A DNA stretch of 64,000 nt, from contig JACKBQ010000001.1 of assembly GCA_020634455.1 (NCBI GenBank), positions 2,418,001-2,482,000 on the forward strand. Reading direction: 5' to 3'. Source of the DNA: Ardenticatenaceae bacterium (GTDB lineage: Bacteria; Chloroflexota; Anaerolineae; Promineifilales; Promineifilaceae). This document shows, in pieces, positions 1 to 7,901 of the stretch (its first letter is position 1; each line of letters opens with the position of its first letter). The notes beneath the pieces were generated by a model, which saw nothing but the letters and a program-made list of their open reading frames with translations, searched no databases and had not been told where the DNA came from. Made by a program: the position numbers and the translations under genes.

Positions 1-1
1 G

Positions 2-304
2 GCGCTGTGGGACTTCTTCTTCCGCATCGAGATTTACGTGCCCGCCGCCAAGCGAGAATACGGCTACTACGTGCTGCCCATTTTGCATGGCGACCAGATC
101 ATTGGCCGCATTGACCCCAAAATGGACCGTAAAACCAAAACGCTGCACATCTACAACGTTTATGCCGAGCCGGGCGCGCCCAAATATAAAAAGACGGTGC
201 GCGAGATTAGTCAGGCAGCCAACTCGTTGGCTAAATTTCTTGGGGCCAAACAAATTGAGTGGGGAAATGTGCCCCCCGAATGGGCGGCATTAAAGAGCAG
301 TTAG
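2..304 (+). CDS. AlkZ/YcaQ-like DNA glycosylase, C-terminal part (truncated by window edge)
   Basis: The reading frame is open from base 2 and ends at a TAG at 302, so only the last ~100 residues are visible. The run YYVLPILHGDQIIGRIDPK followed by MDRKTKTL matches the C-terminal region of the winged-helix YcaQ/AlkZ family (usual form: YYVLP-LLGDRLVGRVDLKADR). Members remove bulky or crosslinked alkylated bases from DNA. An internal GTG at 38 could be mistaken for a start, but the homologous sequence (FFFRIEIYVPAAKREYG) continues upstream of it. The catalytic part lies outside the window, so activity cannot be judged. Confidence 0.75.
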   Translation, partial: ALWDFFFRIEIYVPAAKREYGYYVLPILHGDQIIGRIDPKMDRKTKTLHIYNVYAEPGAPKYKKTVREISQAANSLAKFLGAKQIEWGNVPPEWAALKSS

Positions 305-329
305 CTTAGATAGAAAGGCTTTCTCGGGG

Positions 330-2189
330 CTAATCCTCTATGGCAAAGTTTCGTTCCATCGCGTCCATTAACTGTTGAATGCGAATCGGCTTGCTGATGT
401 AATCATCCATGCCCGCCTGCAAAAAACGCTCGCGGTCACCGTCCAAGGCATTGGCCGTCAGGGCAATAATTGTGGGCCGATCGGCGTCCTGGTACGTTTG
501 GTGAATGCGCTGCGTGGCCGTGACGCCATCCATCTCTGGCATTTGCACATCCATCAGCACCAGATCGTACTCTTGGTCATGCAACGCTTCTAGCACTTCC
601 AAACCATTGGTCGCCACGTCTGCCTGGTAGCCCAGCCGCTCCAAAATGCGTAGCCCCACTTTTTGGTTCGTAAGATTGTCCTCCGCCAATAAAATCCGCA
701 GTGGCAATCGCTGCCCCATAGACGTGTCAAACTCTGATTGGCTTGTTGTTGGCTTGATTGTGGCAGCCAGCAAGGCTTCCGTTTGTGCATTGGATTCAGG
801 TAGTTGGCTGGGGTCTACGAGGATGGTGAAAAAAAACGTGGAGCCGACATCTGGTTCGCTTTCAACCCACATATCGCCCGACATCGCTTCCACCAGCCGT
901 TTGCTAATGGCGAGGCCCAAGCCAGTGCCACCATACCGTTTTGTGGTAGAAGCGTCCACCTGACTAAATGATTGAAACAGCCGATCCATTTGCTCCTGCG
1001 GAATGCCAATGCCGGTATCTTGCACGGAGAAGGAGAGTTGAAGACGGCCGTTTTCCACCATCTCCCCCGTCACAGACAAATTGACAGACCCGGCTTCGGT
1101 AAATTTGACCGCATTGCTTAACAAGTTTAACAAAACTTGCCGCGTACGCGCCTCATCTCCTTCTACAAAGGCCGGTAACGAAGGTTCAATTTCATAGGTT
1201 AGCAACAACTCTTTCTCTGCCGCCTGGTTGGCCAGTAGGTCTAACGTCTCCAAAATGCAGCCTGGCAAATAAAACGTTTGGGAAACAATTTCCAGCTTTC
1301 CCGCTTCAATTTTAGAAAAGTCCAGAATATCGTTAATCAGTGCCAACAAGCTGTCGCCGCTGACGCGCATGGTTTGCAAAAAATCGGCCTGCTCCTCATT
1401 CATTGGCGTATCTAGCATTAAGCTGGTCAGGCCGATGATGGTGCTGAGAGGGGTACGAATCTCGTGGCTCATATTGGCCAAAAATTCACTTTTGGCTTCG
1501 GTGGCAGCTTCGGCCGCCTGCTGTGCCAAACGGAGCTGCTCGTTCGTTGCTTGCAGCTGAATTAACGCGGAATTCCAGCGATCCAGGGCGCGCAGCCGGG
1601 CATATTCATACAGCCAGCCCAAAAATGTAAGGAACGCAGCGATTGATAAATAGGTAAGCTCACGAAAATGGGAACTGACTGCCGCAGGTGGAATTTGCAC
1701 TATTTGGTTAGACCGTTGTATCCAACTGAGCAAAAAAATGAGGATGACCAGGGCGACCAGATTGATGATGCTGGCTTTTACCCCCAACAGAAGCATCGTG
1801 AATAAAGGACTGGCGATGATCCAAAAAATAATCGGTGATTCGAATCCCCCGGTTGAATACATAATCTCCAACATGCCGGCTGTGTTGATAAGCAATTCCA
1901 TAACGACAACGGCCGTAAATGCCCCGGTACGCTTCAAAATAACCAAAAGCCCTATATAAAGTACCACCATCGCCGCCAACACGTAAAAGTCATAATGAAA
2001 CACTTCTTCAAACAGCGCGATATAGACCAGCCCAACAACATAAGAGGCTATCGAACCGGTGATTAGAAAAATAATGATCCGATGGCGTCGGAGCATATCA
2101 TCTGAATCGTCCGAGTTTTTAATTTTGTCCGCAATAAACCAGTCGAGAAAACGATTGAGGAATTTGAGATAATTCAGCTTTGTTTGCAT
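330..2189 (-). CDS. Hybrid sensor histidine kinase/response regulator (copy 1 of a tandem pair)
   Basis: About 619 residues. The first ~200 residues hold six or so membrane segments with no recognisable extracellular sensor domain. Then comes a short coiled coil and a HisKA box with phospho-acceptor His ~242 (NMSHEIRTPL), N box (LLNLLSNAVKF), G boxes (DTGIGI, GGTGLGLAI) and a C-terminal receiver domain with phospho-acceptor Asp ~547 (LVLMDVQMPEMDG) and conserved Lys ~600 (SKP). There is no HPt or output domain, so phosphate must pass to a separate partner. A TTG 12 bases upstream (2201) is an alternative start; I prefer the ATG at 2189, which follows GGGCAAGG. It lies 43 bases downstream of a close paralogue on the same strand and is probably co-transcribed with it. 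Confidence 0.93.
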   Translation of the reverse strand: MQTKLNYLKFLNRFLDWFIADKIKNSDDSDDMLRRHRIIIFLITGSIASYVVGLVYIALFEEVFHYDFYVLAAMVVLYIGLLVILKRTGAFTAVVVMELLINTAGMLEIMYSTGGFESPIIFWIIASPLFTMLLLGVKASIINLVALVILIFLLSWIQRSNQIVQIPPAAVSSHFRELTYLSIAAFLTFLGWLYEYARLRALDRWNSALIQLQATNEQLRLAQQAAEAATEAKSEFLANMSHEIRTPLSTIIGLTSLMLDTPMNEEQADFLQTMRVSGDSLLALINDILDFSKIEAGKLEIVSQTFYLPGCILETLDLLANQAAEKELLLTYEIEPSLPAFVEGDEARTRQVLLNLLSNAVKFTEAGSVNLSVTGEMVENGRLQLSFSVQDTGIGIPQEQMDRLFQSFSQVDASTTKRYGGTGLGLAISKRLVEAMSGDMWVESEPDVGSTFFFTILVDPSQLPESNAQTEALLAATIKPTTSQSEFDTSMGQRLPLRILLAEDNLTNQKVGLRILERLGYQADVATNGLEVLEALHDQEYDLVLMDVQMPEMDGVTATQRIHQTYQDADRPTIIALTANALDGDRERFLQAGMDDYISKPIRIQQLMDAMERNFAIED

Positions 2190-2232
2190 GACCTTGCCCA
2201 AGGCAAGCCTGGTACGATATCTTCAGAATTGA

Positions 2233-4038
2233 TCAAGCTACTGCTATATCGGAGGTAAAGTTGCGTTCAAGAACGGCCGTTAACCTTTCTACACGTACAG
2301 GCTTGCTAATATAATCATCCATGCCAGCTCGCAAAAAGCGCTCGCGGTCACCTTCTAGCGCATTGGCCGTCATGGCAATAATGACAGGTTGAGCTTCAGT
2401 GGAAAATGTGGTGCGAATTTTCTGAGTGGCTTCCGCCCCGTCCATCTCTGGCATTTGCACATCCATCAATACCAAATCATACGGCTGGCGGTGCAGCGCT
2501 TCCAGCACTTCCAGACCATTACCAGCGACGTCTGCCCGGTAGCCCAGCCGTTCCAAAATGCGCAGTCCCACTTTTTGGTTAATGAGGTTATCTTCTGCTA
2601 GCAAAATACGCAGCGGCAATCGTTTACCTAGCGTTTTATCGAATACGGCCGTATCCGACCCTGCTAAAGTTGACCGCATTGCACGGGTGCTCTCCCCTTT
2701 CGGTGCTTGCCCCATTGCCACAAGGATGGTGAAATAAAAGGTGGAGCCAACCCCAGGTTTACTCTCCACCCACATCTCGCCCCCCATCGCTTCCGCCAGC
2801 CGCTTGCTAATGGCCAATCCCAGCCCCGTACCGCCAAATCGCTTGGTTGTCGAAGAATCCACCTGGCTAAACGATTGAAACAGCCGATCCAACTGTTCCA
2901 GGGGAATACCAATGCCACTGTCTTTGACAGCAAATTGGAGTTGAAAACGGCCGTTTGCCACCGCCCCCCTTGTTACAACCAACTGCACACCACCCGCTGC
3001 CGTAAATTTAACGGCATTGCTAAGCAAGTTCACCAAAATCTGCCGGGTCCGCGTCAGATCACCCACTACAAATTCCGGTAAAGCATCCTCAACCGAACTG
3101 ACCATGGTCAGGCGTTTTTCCTCCGACTGGCTGGCCAACAGATCCATTGCTTCAGCAACGCAATCGCGCAAATTGTAAGGATGCTCCTCTACCTCCAGTT
3201 TCCCTGCCTCAATTTTAGAAAAATCCAGAATATCGTTAATGAGCGCCAGTAAACCATCGCTGCTAATGCGCATGGTGCGCAAATATTCAGCTTGTTCTTC
3301 ATCTACTGGCGTATCTAGCAGCAGGCTGGCAAGACCAATAATGGCGTTCAGCGGGGTGCGAATCTCGTGGCTCATGTTGGCCAAAAACTCGCCCTTGGCA
3401 GCATTGGCCCTATTGGCGGCCCGGTTGGCCTCCTGTAATGCTTCATTTTTGGCCCGAATATGGTTCAGAGCAATATTCAAACGATTGGTGCCAAATCGGA
3501 TCGTACTCAACATGCCAATAATCCCCATCGCCCAAAGCCACAGGTTAGTCCAAGGGGAGGATGGCTCATCTGAAGGTATGATAATATCCGCTTCCACCAG
3601 GCCGCCTAAAACCACCAGGGCAACCACCGTTAAAGCGGCCACACGCAGGCTGGCTTTCCAGCTAATGAGATAGCCCGCAAAAATGATCGTGATTAAATAA
3701 ACCACCACAACCGGCTGCTCTGGTCCTCCCTGGCGAAAAACGGTAAGTGTGGTGCCTGTCCAACCAGCCATAGTCAATAAAATGCTGGCCAAAACAAACT
3801 TGCCCTGGTACGTCAACCAATACAATCCCAAAATCAAGACAATAATGCCCAGGCCAAAAACAGACACTATCACAGGCTCGTTTGGGTTCAGCCAGGTTAA
3901 AACAGTGTAGGTTAGGGTGATGGTAAGGGCGGTGAGCAGGGAGCGGTTGAGGTAATTGGCGGTATGTTGATCTTCAGGGTTGCTAAAAGAAGGTGCGCGC
4001 AACAACTGTTTTATGGGGGGGCTTGCTAGTGGGCTCAT
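2233..4038 (-). CDS. Hybrid sensor histidine kinase/response regulator (copy 2 of a tandem pair)
   Basis: 601 residues with the same architecture as the downstream gene: five to six N-terminal membrane helices (~32-180), coiled coil, HisKA with His224 (NMSHEIRTPLNAIIG), HATPase_c (NLLSNAVKF, DSGIGI, GGTGLGLAI) and a receiver domain with Asp526 (LMDVQMPEMDG) and Lys579. Kinase and receiver parts are very similar between the two copies, while the membrane parts have diverged, which is what a tandem duplication followed by sensor divergence would leave. The stimulus is unknown. The ATG start at 4038 has only a weak ribosome-binding site. First gene of the likely two-gene operon. Confidence 0.93.
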   Translation of the reverse strand: MSPLASPPIKQLLRAPSFSNPEDQHTANYLNRSLLTALTITLTYTVLTWLNPNEPVIVSVFGLGIIVLILGLYWLTYQGKFVLASILLTMAGWTGTTLTVFRQGGPEQPVVVVYLITIIFAGYLISWKASLRVAALTVVALVVLGGLVEADIIIPSDEPSSPWTNLWLWAMGIIGMLSTIRFGTNRLNIALNHIRAKNEALQEANRAANRANAAKGEFLANMSHEIRTPLNAIIGLASLLLDTPVDEEQAEYLRTMRISSDGLLALINDILDFSKIEAGKLEVEEHPYNLRDCVAEAMDLLASQSEEKRLTMVSSVEDALPEFVVGDLTRTRQILVNLLSNAVKFTAAGGVQLVVTRGAVANGRFQLQFAVKDSGIGIPLEQLDRLFQSFSQVDSSTTKRFGGTGLGLAISKRLAEAMGGEMWVESKPGVGSTFYFTILVAMGQAPKGESTRAMRSTLAGSDTAVFDKTLGKRLPLRILLAEDNLINQKVGLRILERLGYRADVAGNGLEVLEALHRQPYDLVLMDVQMPEMDGAEATQKIRTTFSTEAQPVIIAMTANALEGDRERFLRAGMDDYISKPVRVERLTAVLERNFTSDIAVA

Positions 4039-4120
4039 AAGGTTTCTACATCTAGCTGAATAAAAATTTTTTTATGCGGAATCTTAGCAAATTATACACC
4101 GTCGTGTGAATAGGACTTTG

Positions 4121-5362
4121 TTAAGGGGATTTGAAGGAGAGCGGCAGCAGTTTGTGGGCTTTGTGCCCGGCCTGGCCAATGCGGGAAATACAGCGGTCAA
4201 TGCCAACGGCCGTTTTCACCTTAATCGCTTCTGGCACCCCCCGCGCCGCGTAAATGGTAATCTTCATGTGGCTCAGCGCCTCGCGGGAAAGCTCTGTGGT
4301 TTCATCCTGGTGGCGCACCAGCACACCAATGCCCTGCTGCTCAATCAAATCAAACAGCGATACAAAGCGGATGATGGCGTTGTAATCGGTGCGCAAAATC
4401 GCCAGCGAAAAACAATCCAGCAGGAAAATCAGCGGTTCGTCTGGCTGGTGGGGCAATGTTTGGAGGAAGCTGGCCCAGTCGTTTTCGAGTAAGGGGGCGT
4501 GTACGGCCGTACCAAAATCCAGCCCCACAAAAAACACGTCATCTTGCCGCATCTGCCGATAGGTGAGCTGTTCAAACTGCTGCACTGGCTGATTTTGCAG
4601 CGCGTCAAAAATGGCCCAGGCGGGGTCGCCCGGCTGCACCACCGCATCGGCGGGGCTGCCAGCCCGCAAATCAATCCCGTCAAAGGTGTAGGTGTGCAGC
4701 GGCACCTGCCGCTCTTCCAACTGGGCAAAGCGGCTCTGGTTGGAGCTGCCCACCACCAGCAGCCCGTGCTGCGCCAAAATGGGCAGCGTCGGCGAATAAC
4801 CGGTCATCTCCACCTCGTCGGCAAAGATGAGGCGCATCGGCAGCAGCACCTCCTGCACAAACGCGGCGCGATCAGCGGCAACCAGCCCGTGCGCTTCGCG
4901 GCTCCAGGTGTAAAAGTACAGCAAATCGTCCCACTTTTTGACGGAGAGCAGGCTGATGGGACGGCCGTTCAACAACCTTTTTGTCACGTGATACGCATGC
5001 TCACCTTTGTGCATCACCGGCTGAACGTTGTCTGGCAAGTTGAACCGACGGCGCAGCACCACATCCAGCACGTTGAGGAAGGTGGTCTTGCCCGTGCCCG
5101 GCTCCCCGCAGATGATGATCGGGGCCGGGGGCGGGGGTAAGGACGCAGCGTGGCCATTGCCATTTTTGCCCAGCGGCAGCCAGCTGCGCCAGCCGTTAGG
5201 TTCGCTCTCCAGAGCAGAGTCTTTCGGGGGCGGTGCCTGCAAAAAAGCAACAATCTGGTCCGCAATGTCCCGGTGGGTATCATTAAATTTGGTGGGGTCG
5301 AGATTGGCAGAAACGGCCGTAGCCTCAATTTCCTGCCAAATAGCTGCTAATTCTTCTTGCAC
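4121..5362 (-). CDS. P-loop ATPase of unknown role
   Basis: 413 residues from a GTG start. Walker A is clear at residues 86-94 (GEPGTGKTT). A Walker-B-like strand (LIFADEVEM) follows around residue 180, and a second hydrophobic strand (PLIFLLDCFSLAIL) lies near 305. Residues 1-80 are poorly conserved-looking with a Pro-rich linker. A late segment (GIGVLVRHQDETTEL) resembles the sensor strands of AAA/RecA-type ATPases. No helicase, nuclease or transport domain is visible. I do not recognise the family; it could be a DnaA/IstB-like or STAND-type NTPase. It stands between the kinase pair and a nitroreductase on the same strand, separated from both by more than 80 bases. Confidence 0.7.
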   Translation of the reverse strand: MQEELAAIWQEIEATAVSANLDPTKFNDTHRDIADQIVAFLQAPPPKDSALESEPNGWRSWLPLGKNGNGHAASLPPPPAPIIICGEPGTGKTTFLNVLDVVLRRRFNLPDNVQPVMHKGEHAYHVTKRLLNGRPISLLSVKKWDDLLYFYTWSREAHGLVAADRAAFVQEVLLPMRLIFADEVEMTGYSPTLPILAQHGLLVVGSSNQSRFAQLEERQVPLHTYTFDGIDLRAGSPADAVVQPGDPAWAIFDALQNQPVQQFEQLTYRQMRQDDVFFVGLDFGTAVHAPLLENDWASFLQTLPHQPDEPLIFLLDCFSLAILRTDYNAIIRFVSLFDLIEQQGIGVLVRHQDETTELSREALSHMKITIYAARGVPEAIKVKTAVGIDRCISRIGQAGHKAHKLLPLSFKSP

Positions 5363-5391
5363 AATCCGTCTGCATTTCCTAAGTAAATAGA

Positions 5392-5450
5392 ACGCAGGTT
5401 TGCCTGATGACCCTGATCCTGAAAATCAGGGCAATCAGGTAAATCTGCGT
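5392..5450. repeat. Imperfect hairpin repeat, 26-bp arms
   Basis: Arms 5392-5417 and 5425-5450 pair at 22 of 26 positions across a 7-base loop. The arms contain CCTGAT and ATCAGGG blocks ending in TCTGCGT. It lies between the ATPase and nitroreductase genes. There is no T-run, so it looks like a dispersed intergenic palindrome rather than a terminator. Confidence 0.7.
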
Positions 5451-5485
5451 CCCATTATTTTTGTAAATCGTAGTCAAGAAACCCA

Positions 5486-5535
5486 AAATCTGCATTAATC
5501 TGCGCCCAAATTGGGCAAATCTGTGGGTTTTTCCA
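5486..5535. repeat. AATCTGCG-family repeat overlapping the 3' end of the nitroreductase gene
   Basis: The + strand reads AAAATCTGCATTAATCTGCG, then AAATCTGTGGG, variants of the AATCTGCGAAATCTGTGG family also seen at 17650-17712, 41933-41969, 49074-49108 and 52530-52560. It provides the last residues and the stop codon of the nitroreductase. Confidence 0.6.
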
Positions 5536-6316
5536 TCGCCCCATTGTTCATAAACGATTGGGCTTGCAAATAGGCTAACACTTTTTGCGAAAATGCCTCG
5601 TGCGACTCCCGCGTGTACTTCACCGCCGTGTAAATCTGCGCCAGATTTTCCACGCCCGATTCTTCCACCATTTTCCGTAAACGCGGGAACGTCATGTACC
5701 GCTCCCAGCCCTTCACGTTGCGCTCTTCATAAATTTCGGCGATTTCGGCATCGCTATAAGCACGATACGTCTCCTGGTGGACGAGCCCCTCCAGTGGCAG
5801 TCTGTCACGCGGCGCAGGGTCTTCCGCCGGATAGCCCAGCGAAAAACCGGCTACCGGCACCACGTTGGGCGGCAGCTCTAAAATCTCGCCGATCTGGTCG
5901 CAGTTGGCCAGGGTACTGCCCATGTAGCAAATGCCCAGCCCCCGCGCTTCGGCCGCCAGCGCCACGTTTTGCGACACCAGCACGGCGTCAATCGTAGCAA
6001 TCATGAAGCTCATGAAGTTGTCAAAGTTGTCCGGCGCGTTGCTCAGTTCTAACCAGCGACGCATCCGGTGGAAATCGGCGCAAAAGGTGAGCAAGACGGG
6101 CGCGTCCAGCACCATGCTCTGCTGCATGTGCGGCTCGTACAGCCGCTCGCGCAGCGCCCGGTCGCGGGTCACAATAATCGAATAGGTCTGCATGTTGCCC
6201 GACGACGAGGCGCGAATGCCCGCCTCTAAAAGTTCGTTCAGCAGCGCATCCGGCACGGGGTCTGGCTTATAGGCGCGGATGGAGCGGTGCTGTTTGATGC
6301 TGTCTAAAAAGTCCAT
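5495..6316 (-). CDS. Nitroreductase family protein (FMN-dependent, NfsA-like)
   Basis: 273 residues. The N-terminus (IKQHRSIRAYKPDPVP) and the following RASSSGNMQ segment are the FMN phosphate-binding signature of the nitroreductase superfamily. The middle (AEARGLGICYMGS) and VPVAGFSLGYPAEDP are typical of NfsA/Frp-type NADPH-dependent flavin reductases. It probably reduces nitro-compounds or quinones in the cytoplasm. The ATG start is supported by GGGAG nine bases upstream. The last ~17 residues are encoded by the AATCTGCG repeat that overlaps the gene end and have no counterpart I recognise in the family. Confidence 0.88.
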   Translation of the reverse strand: MDFLDSIKQHRSIRAYKPDPVPDALLNELLEAGIRASSSGNMQTYSIIVTRDRALRERLYEPHMQQSMVLDAPVLLTFCADFHRMRRWLELSNAPDNFDNFMSFMIATIDAVLVSQNVALAAEARGLGICYMGSTLANCDQIGEILELPPNVVPVAGFSLGYPAEDPAPRDRLPLEGLVHQETYRAYSDAEIAEIYEERNVKGWERYMTFPRLRKMVEESGVENLAQIYTAVKYTRESHEAFSQKVLAYLQAQSFMNNGAMEKPTDLPNLGAD

Positions 6317-6656
6317 GTGGTAAATCTCCCAATGATTGATGCCGCAATTGTGACGCAGGGAGTCATCTCAGGCAACCGCCTATCGTAGCCGCGGATTCTT
6401 TCCGCGCACTGAACCCGCAGCTACGGCTAATCACGCTTTGGCGCTCCGCGCCCAGGCGACGCAGAGCGTCTAGAAAAGCATTCCCACGGAGACCGTGGGA
6501 ACGAGGGTAGGAAATGTGAATGGTGGATGAGAACGGCCGTACCGTCAGCCCCACCCACCATTTTCCATGTCACAATCCATAAAAGCATGGTGTTTAGACG
6601 GATAATTACGCAAAAACCATGCTCTACGGGAGTTGATTTAACGGAGTTAAAAAATT
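6317..6656. other. 340-base intergenic region with small palindromes
   Basis: Divergent spacer between the nitroreductase (-) and the LolA-like gene (+). It holds a stem at 6386-6427, a perfect 9-bp hairpin at 6481-6501, one ACGGCCGT copy at 6533, and GGAG upstream of the 6657 start. I see no convincing small ORF or strong promoter. Confidence 0.5.
6481..6501. repeat. Perfect 9-bp hairpin (TTCCCACGG ... CCGTGGGAA)
   Basis: Three-base loop. A degenerate copy (TTCCTACGCTCTGCGTGGAA) is found at 46804-46823 upstream of the alpha/beta hydrolase gene, so this is a dispersed element. Confidence 0.6.
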
Positions 6657-7823
6657 ATGAATTCAAGAAAACGATTATTGAGTATTTTACTGGCGCTGGT
6701 GGTGTTGGCCGGAACGGCCGTTGCCATTGGAGCCTTTGTCATCCCCAGCGCCCAGGATTTGCTGGTGCAATCTTTGGAAACCAGCCAAACCCTCACCGAC
6801 GGCCACGCCATCGTTGAGGTTTCGGTAGATGTGCCCGACAACGCGATGAGCGGCACCGTGGAAGCGTGGGGTCGCCTGGACGTTGGCCCCAACGGTGAAC
6901 CCGCCTTCCGCGTGGAAGTGCTGACGGCCGACGAGGCTAACCTCATCGGTACCATTGCCGTGAGCGACGGCACGCAGTTTTGGGTGTGGAATCCGGCCCA
7001 AAACGTGGTGCTGACCGGCCAGTTTGAAGAACTGTACGCCCGCATCGCCGAAGAGATGGCCGGGCAGGAGTTTGACCACGAAGGCGACTTTAATCGCGCA
7101 GATTTTGATGAAGCCGAAATTCCCGAAACACCGGAAGAAGCGGTGGCCAAGCTACTGGAGTATTTCACCGCCGAGCGGGCTGGCTCTGACGTAATTGGCG
7201 ACACGAACGTCAACACCGTCCGCCTCATCCCCATCCCCGAACAAATGCCAGAAGAAGTGCGCGCTGCTGGCGGTCTGCTGAACGTCTGGCTGCGCGACGG
7301 CGACAGTGCGCCGGTGGGCGTGGAGTACGTCGGCGGGGCGATTGGCTCCGGCGTGGCCCGCGCCACTTTCCTGGAAATCAACCAGGGCGTTGATGATTCG
7401 GTCTTCACCTTCACCATTCCCGAAGGGGCCACAGTGATTGACGCGGCCGACATCGAGCTGCCAGAAAAAGAGGCGTTGGAAGAGGCAGCGGCCATCGAAC
7501 CAGACTTTGAGCTGCTCTCCCCCACCAGCCTGCCGGACGAGGCTACCTTGCGTGAGACCACGAATGTGGGCGGGGCGATTGTGGAGCGGTATGGATTGCC
7601 AAACGGCCGTTCCTTCACCATTGCCCAGGGACGTACCGACGTGAACCTGACCCCCGCTGAGGGTGGCGAAAGCGTCACCGTGCGCGGCGTTGAGGGCATG
7701 TTGTACACGGATACGGAAGACGGCCGTACTTTACTCAACTGGTCCGAAGGCGATATCCAATACTGGATTGGCGGCGACCTGACCGCAGATGAAACCCTAG
7801 CCATCGCGGAATCGCTGCAATAA
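6657..7823 (+). CDS. Membrane-anchored LolA/MucB-fold protein, partner of the downstream ABC transporter
   Basis: 388 residues. One N-terminal signal/anchor (residues 6-30, LLSILLALVVLAGTAVAIGA), no lipobox Cys. The body has alternating beta-strand sequence including SDGTQFWVWNPAQNVV, which fits the half-barrel LolA/LppX/MucB-type fold found in outer-membrane lipoprotein carriers and anti-sigma regulators. A MacB-like ABC transporter begins 78 bases downstream on the same strand, a pairing common in Gram-positive-type bacteria where such proteins feed or gate the transporter. That functional link is inferred from context. GGAG lies nine bases before the ATG. The 385-residue ORF on the opposite strand is a compositional shadow. 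Confidence 0.7.
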   Translation: MNSRKRLLSILLALVVLAGTAVAIGAFVIPSAQDLLVQSLETSQTLTDGHAIVEVSVDVPDNAMSGTVEAWGRLDVGPNGEPAFRVEVLTADEANLIGTIAVSDGTQFWVWNPAQNVVLTGQFEELYARIAEEMAGQEFDHEGDFNRADFDEAEIPETPEEAVAKLLEYFTAERAGSDVIGDTNVNTVRLIPIPEQMPEEVRAAGGLLNVWLRDGDSAPVGVEYVGGAIGSGVARATFLEINQGVDDSVFTFTIPEGATVIDAADIELPEKEALEEAAAIEPDFELLSPTSLPDEATLRETTNVGGAIVERYGLPNGRSFTIAQGRTDVNLTPAEGGESVTVRGVEGMLYTDTEDGRTLLNWSEGDIQYWIGGDLTADETLAIAESLQ

Positions 7824-7827
7824 AAAG

Positions 7828-7882
7828 AGACTGGAGACTAGAGACGGGATTTAATCTCCAGTCTCCAGTCTCCAGTCTCCAA
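7828..7882. repeat. GGAGACTGGAGATTAGAGAC-family palindrome
   Basis: GAGACTGGAGACTAGAGAC faces three tandem CCAGTCT units across a short loop. One of four copies in this window (also 9982-10026, 21060-21127, 32320-32382). It occupies nearly the whole 78-base gap between the LolA-like gene and the ABC transporter, leaving no obvious ribosome-binding site for the latter. Confidence 0.75.
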
Positions 7883-7901
7883 TTACTCAATTACTTTTCC
7901 T

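Noticed and set aside
1835..1860. tRNA-like TTCGAATCCC segment
   Set aside because: It lies inside the histidine kinase gene and no acceptor stem or anticodon arm can be built around it.
6647..7804. 385-residue ORF on the minus strand opposite the LolA-like gene
   Set aside because: Ser/Thr/Pro-rich shadow of a high-GC3 gene; the plus-strand frame has the signal peptide and genuine fold pattern.
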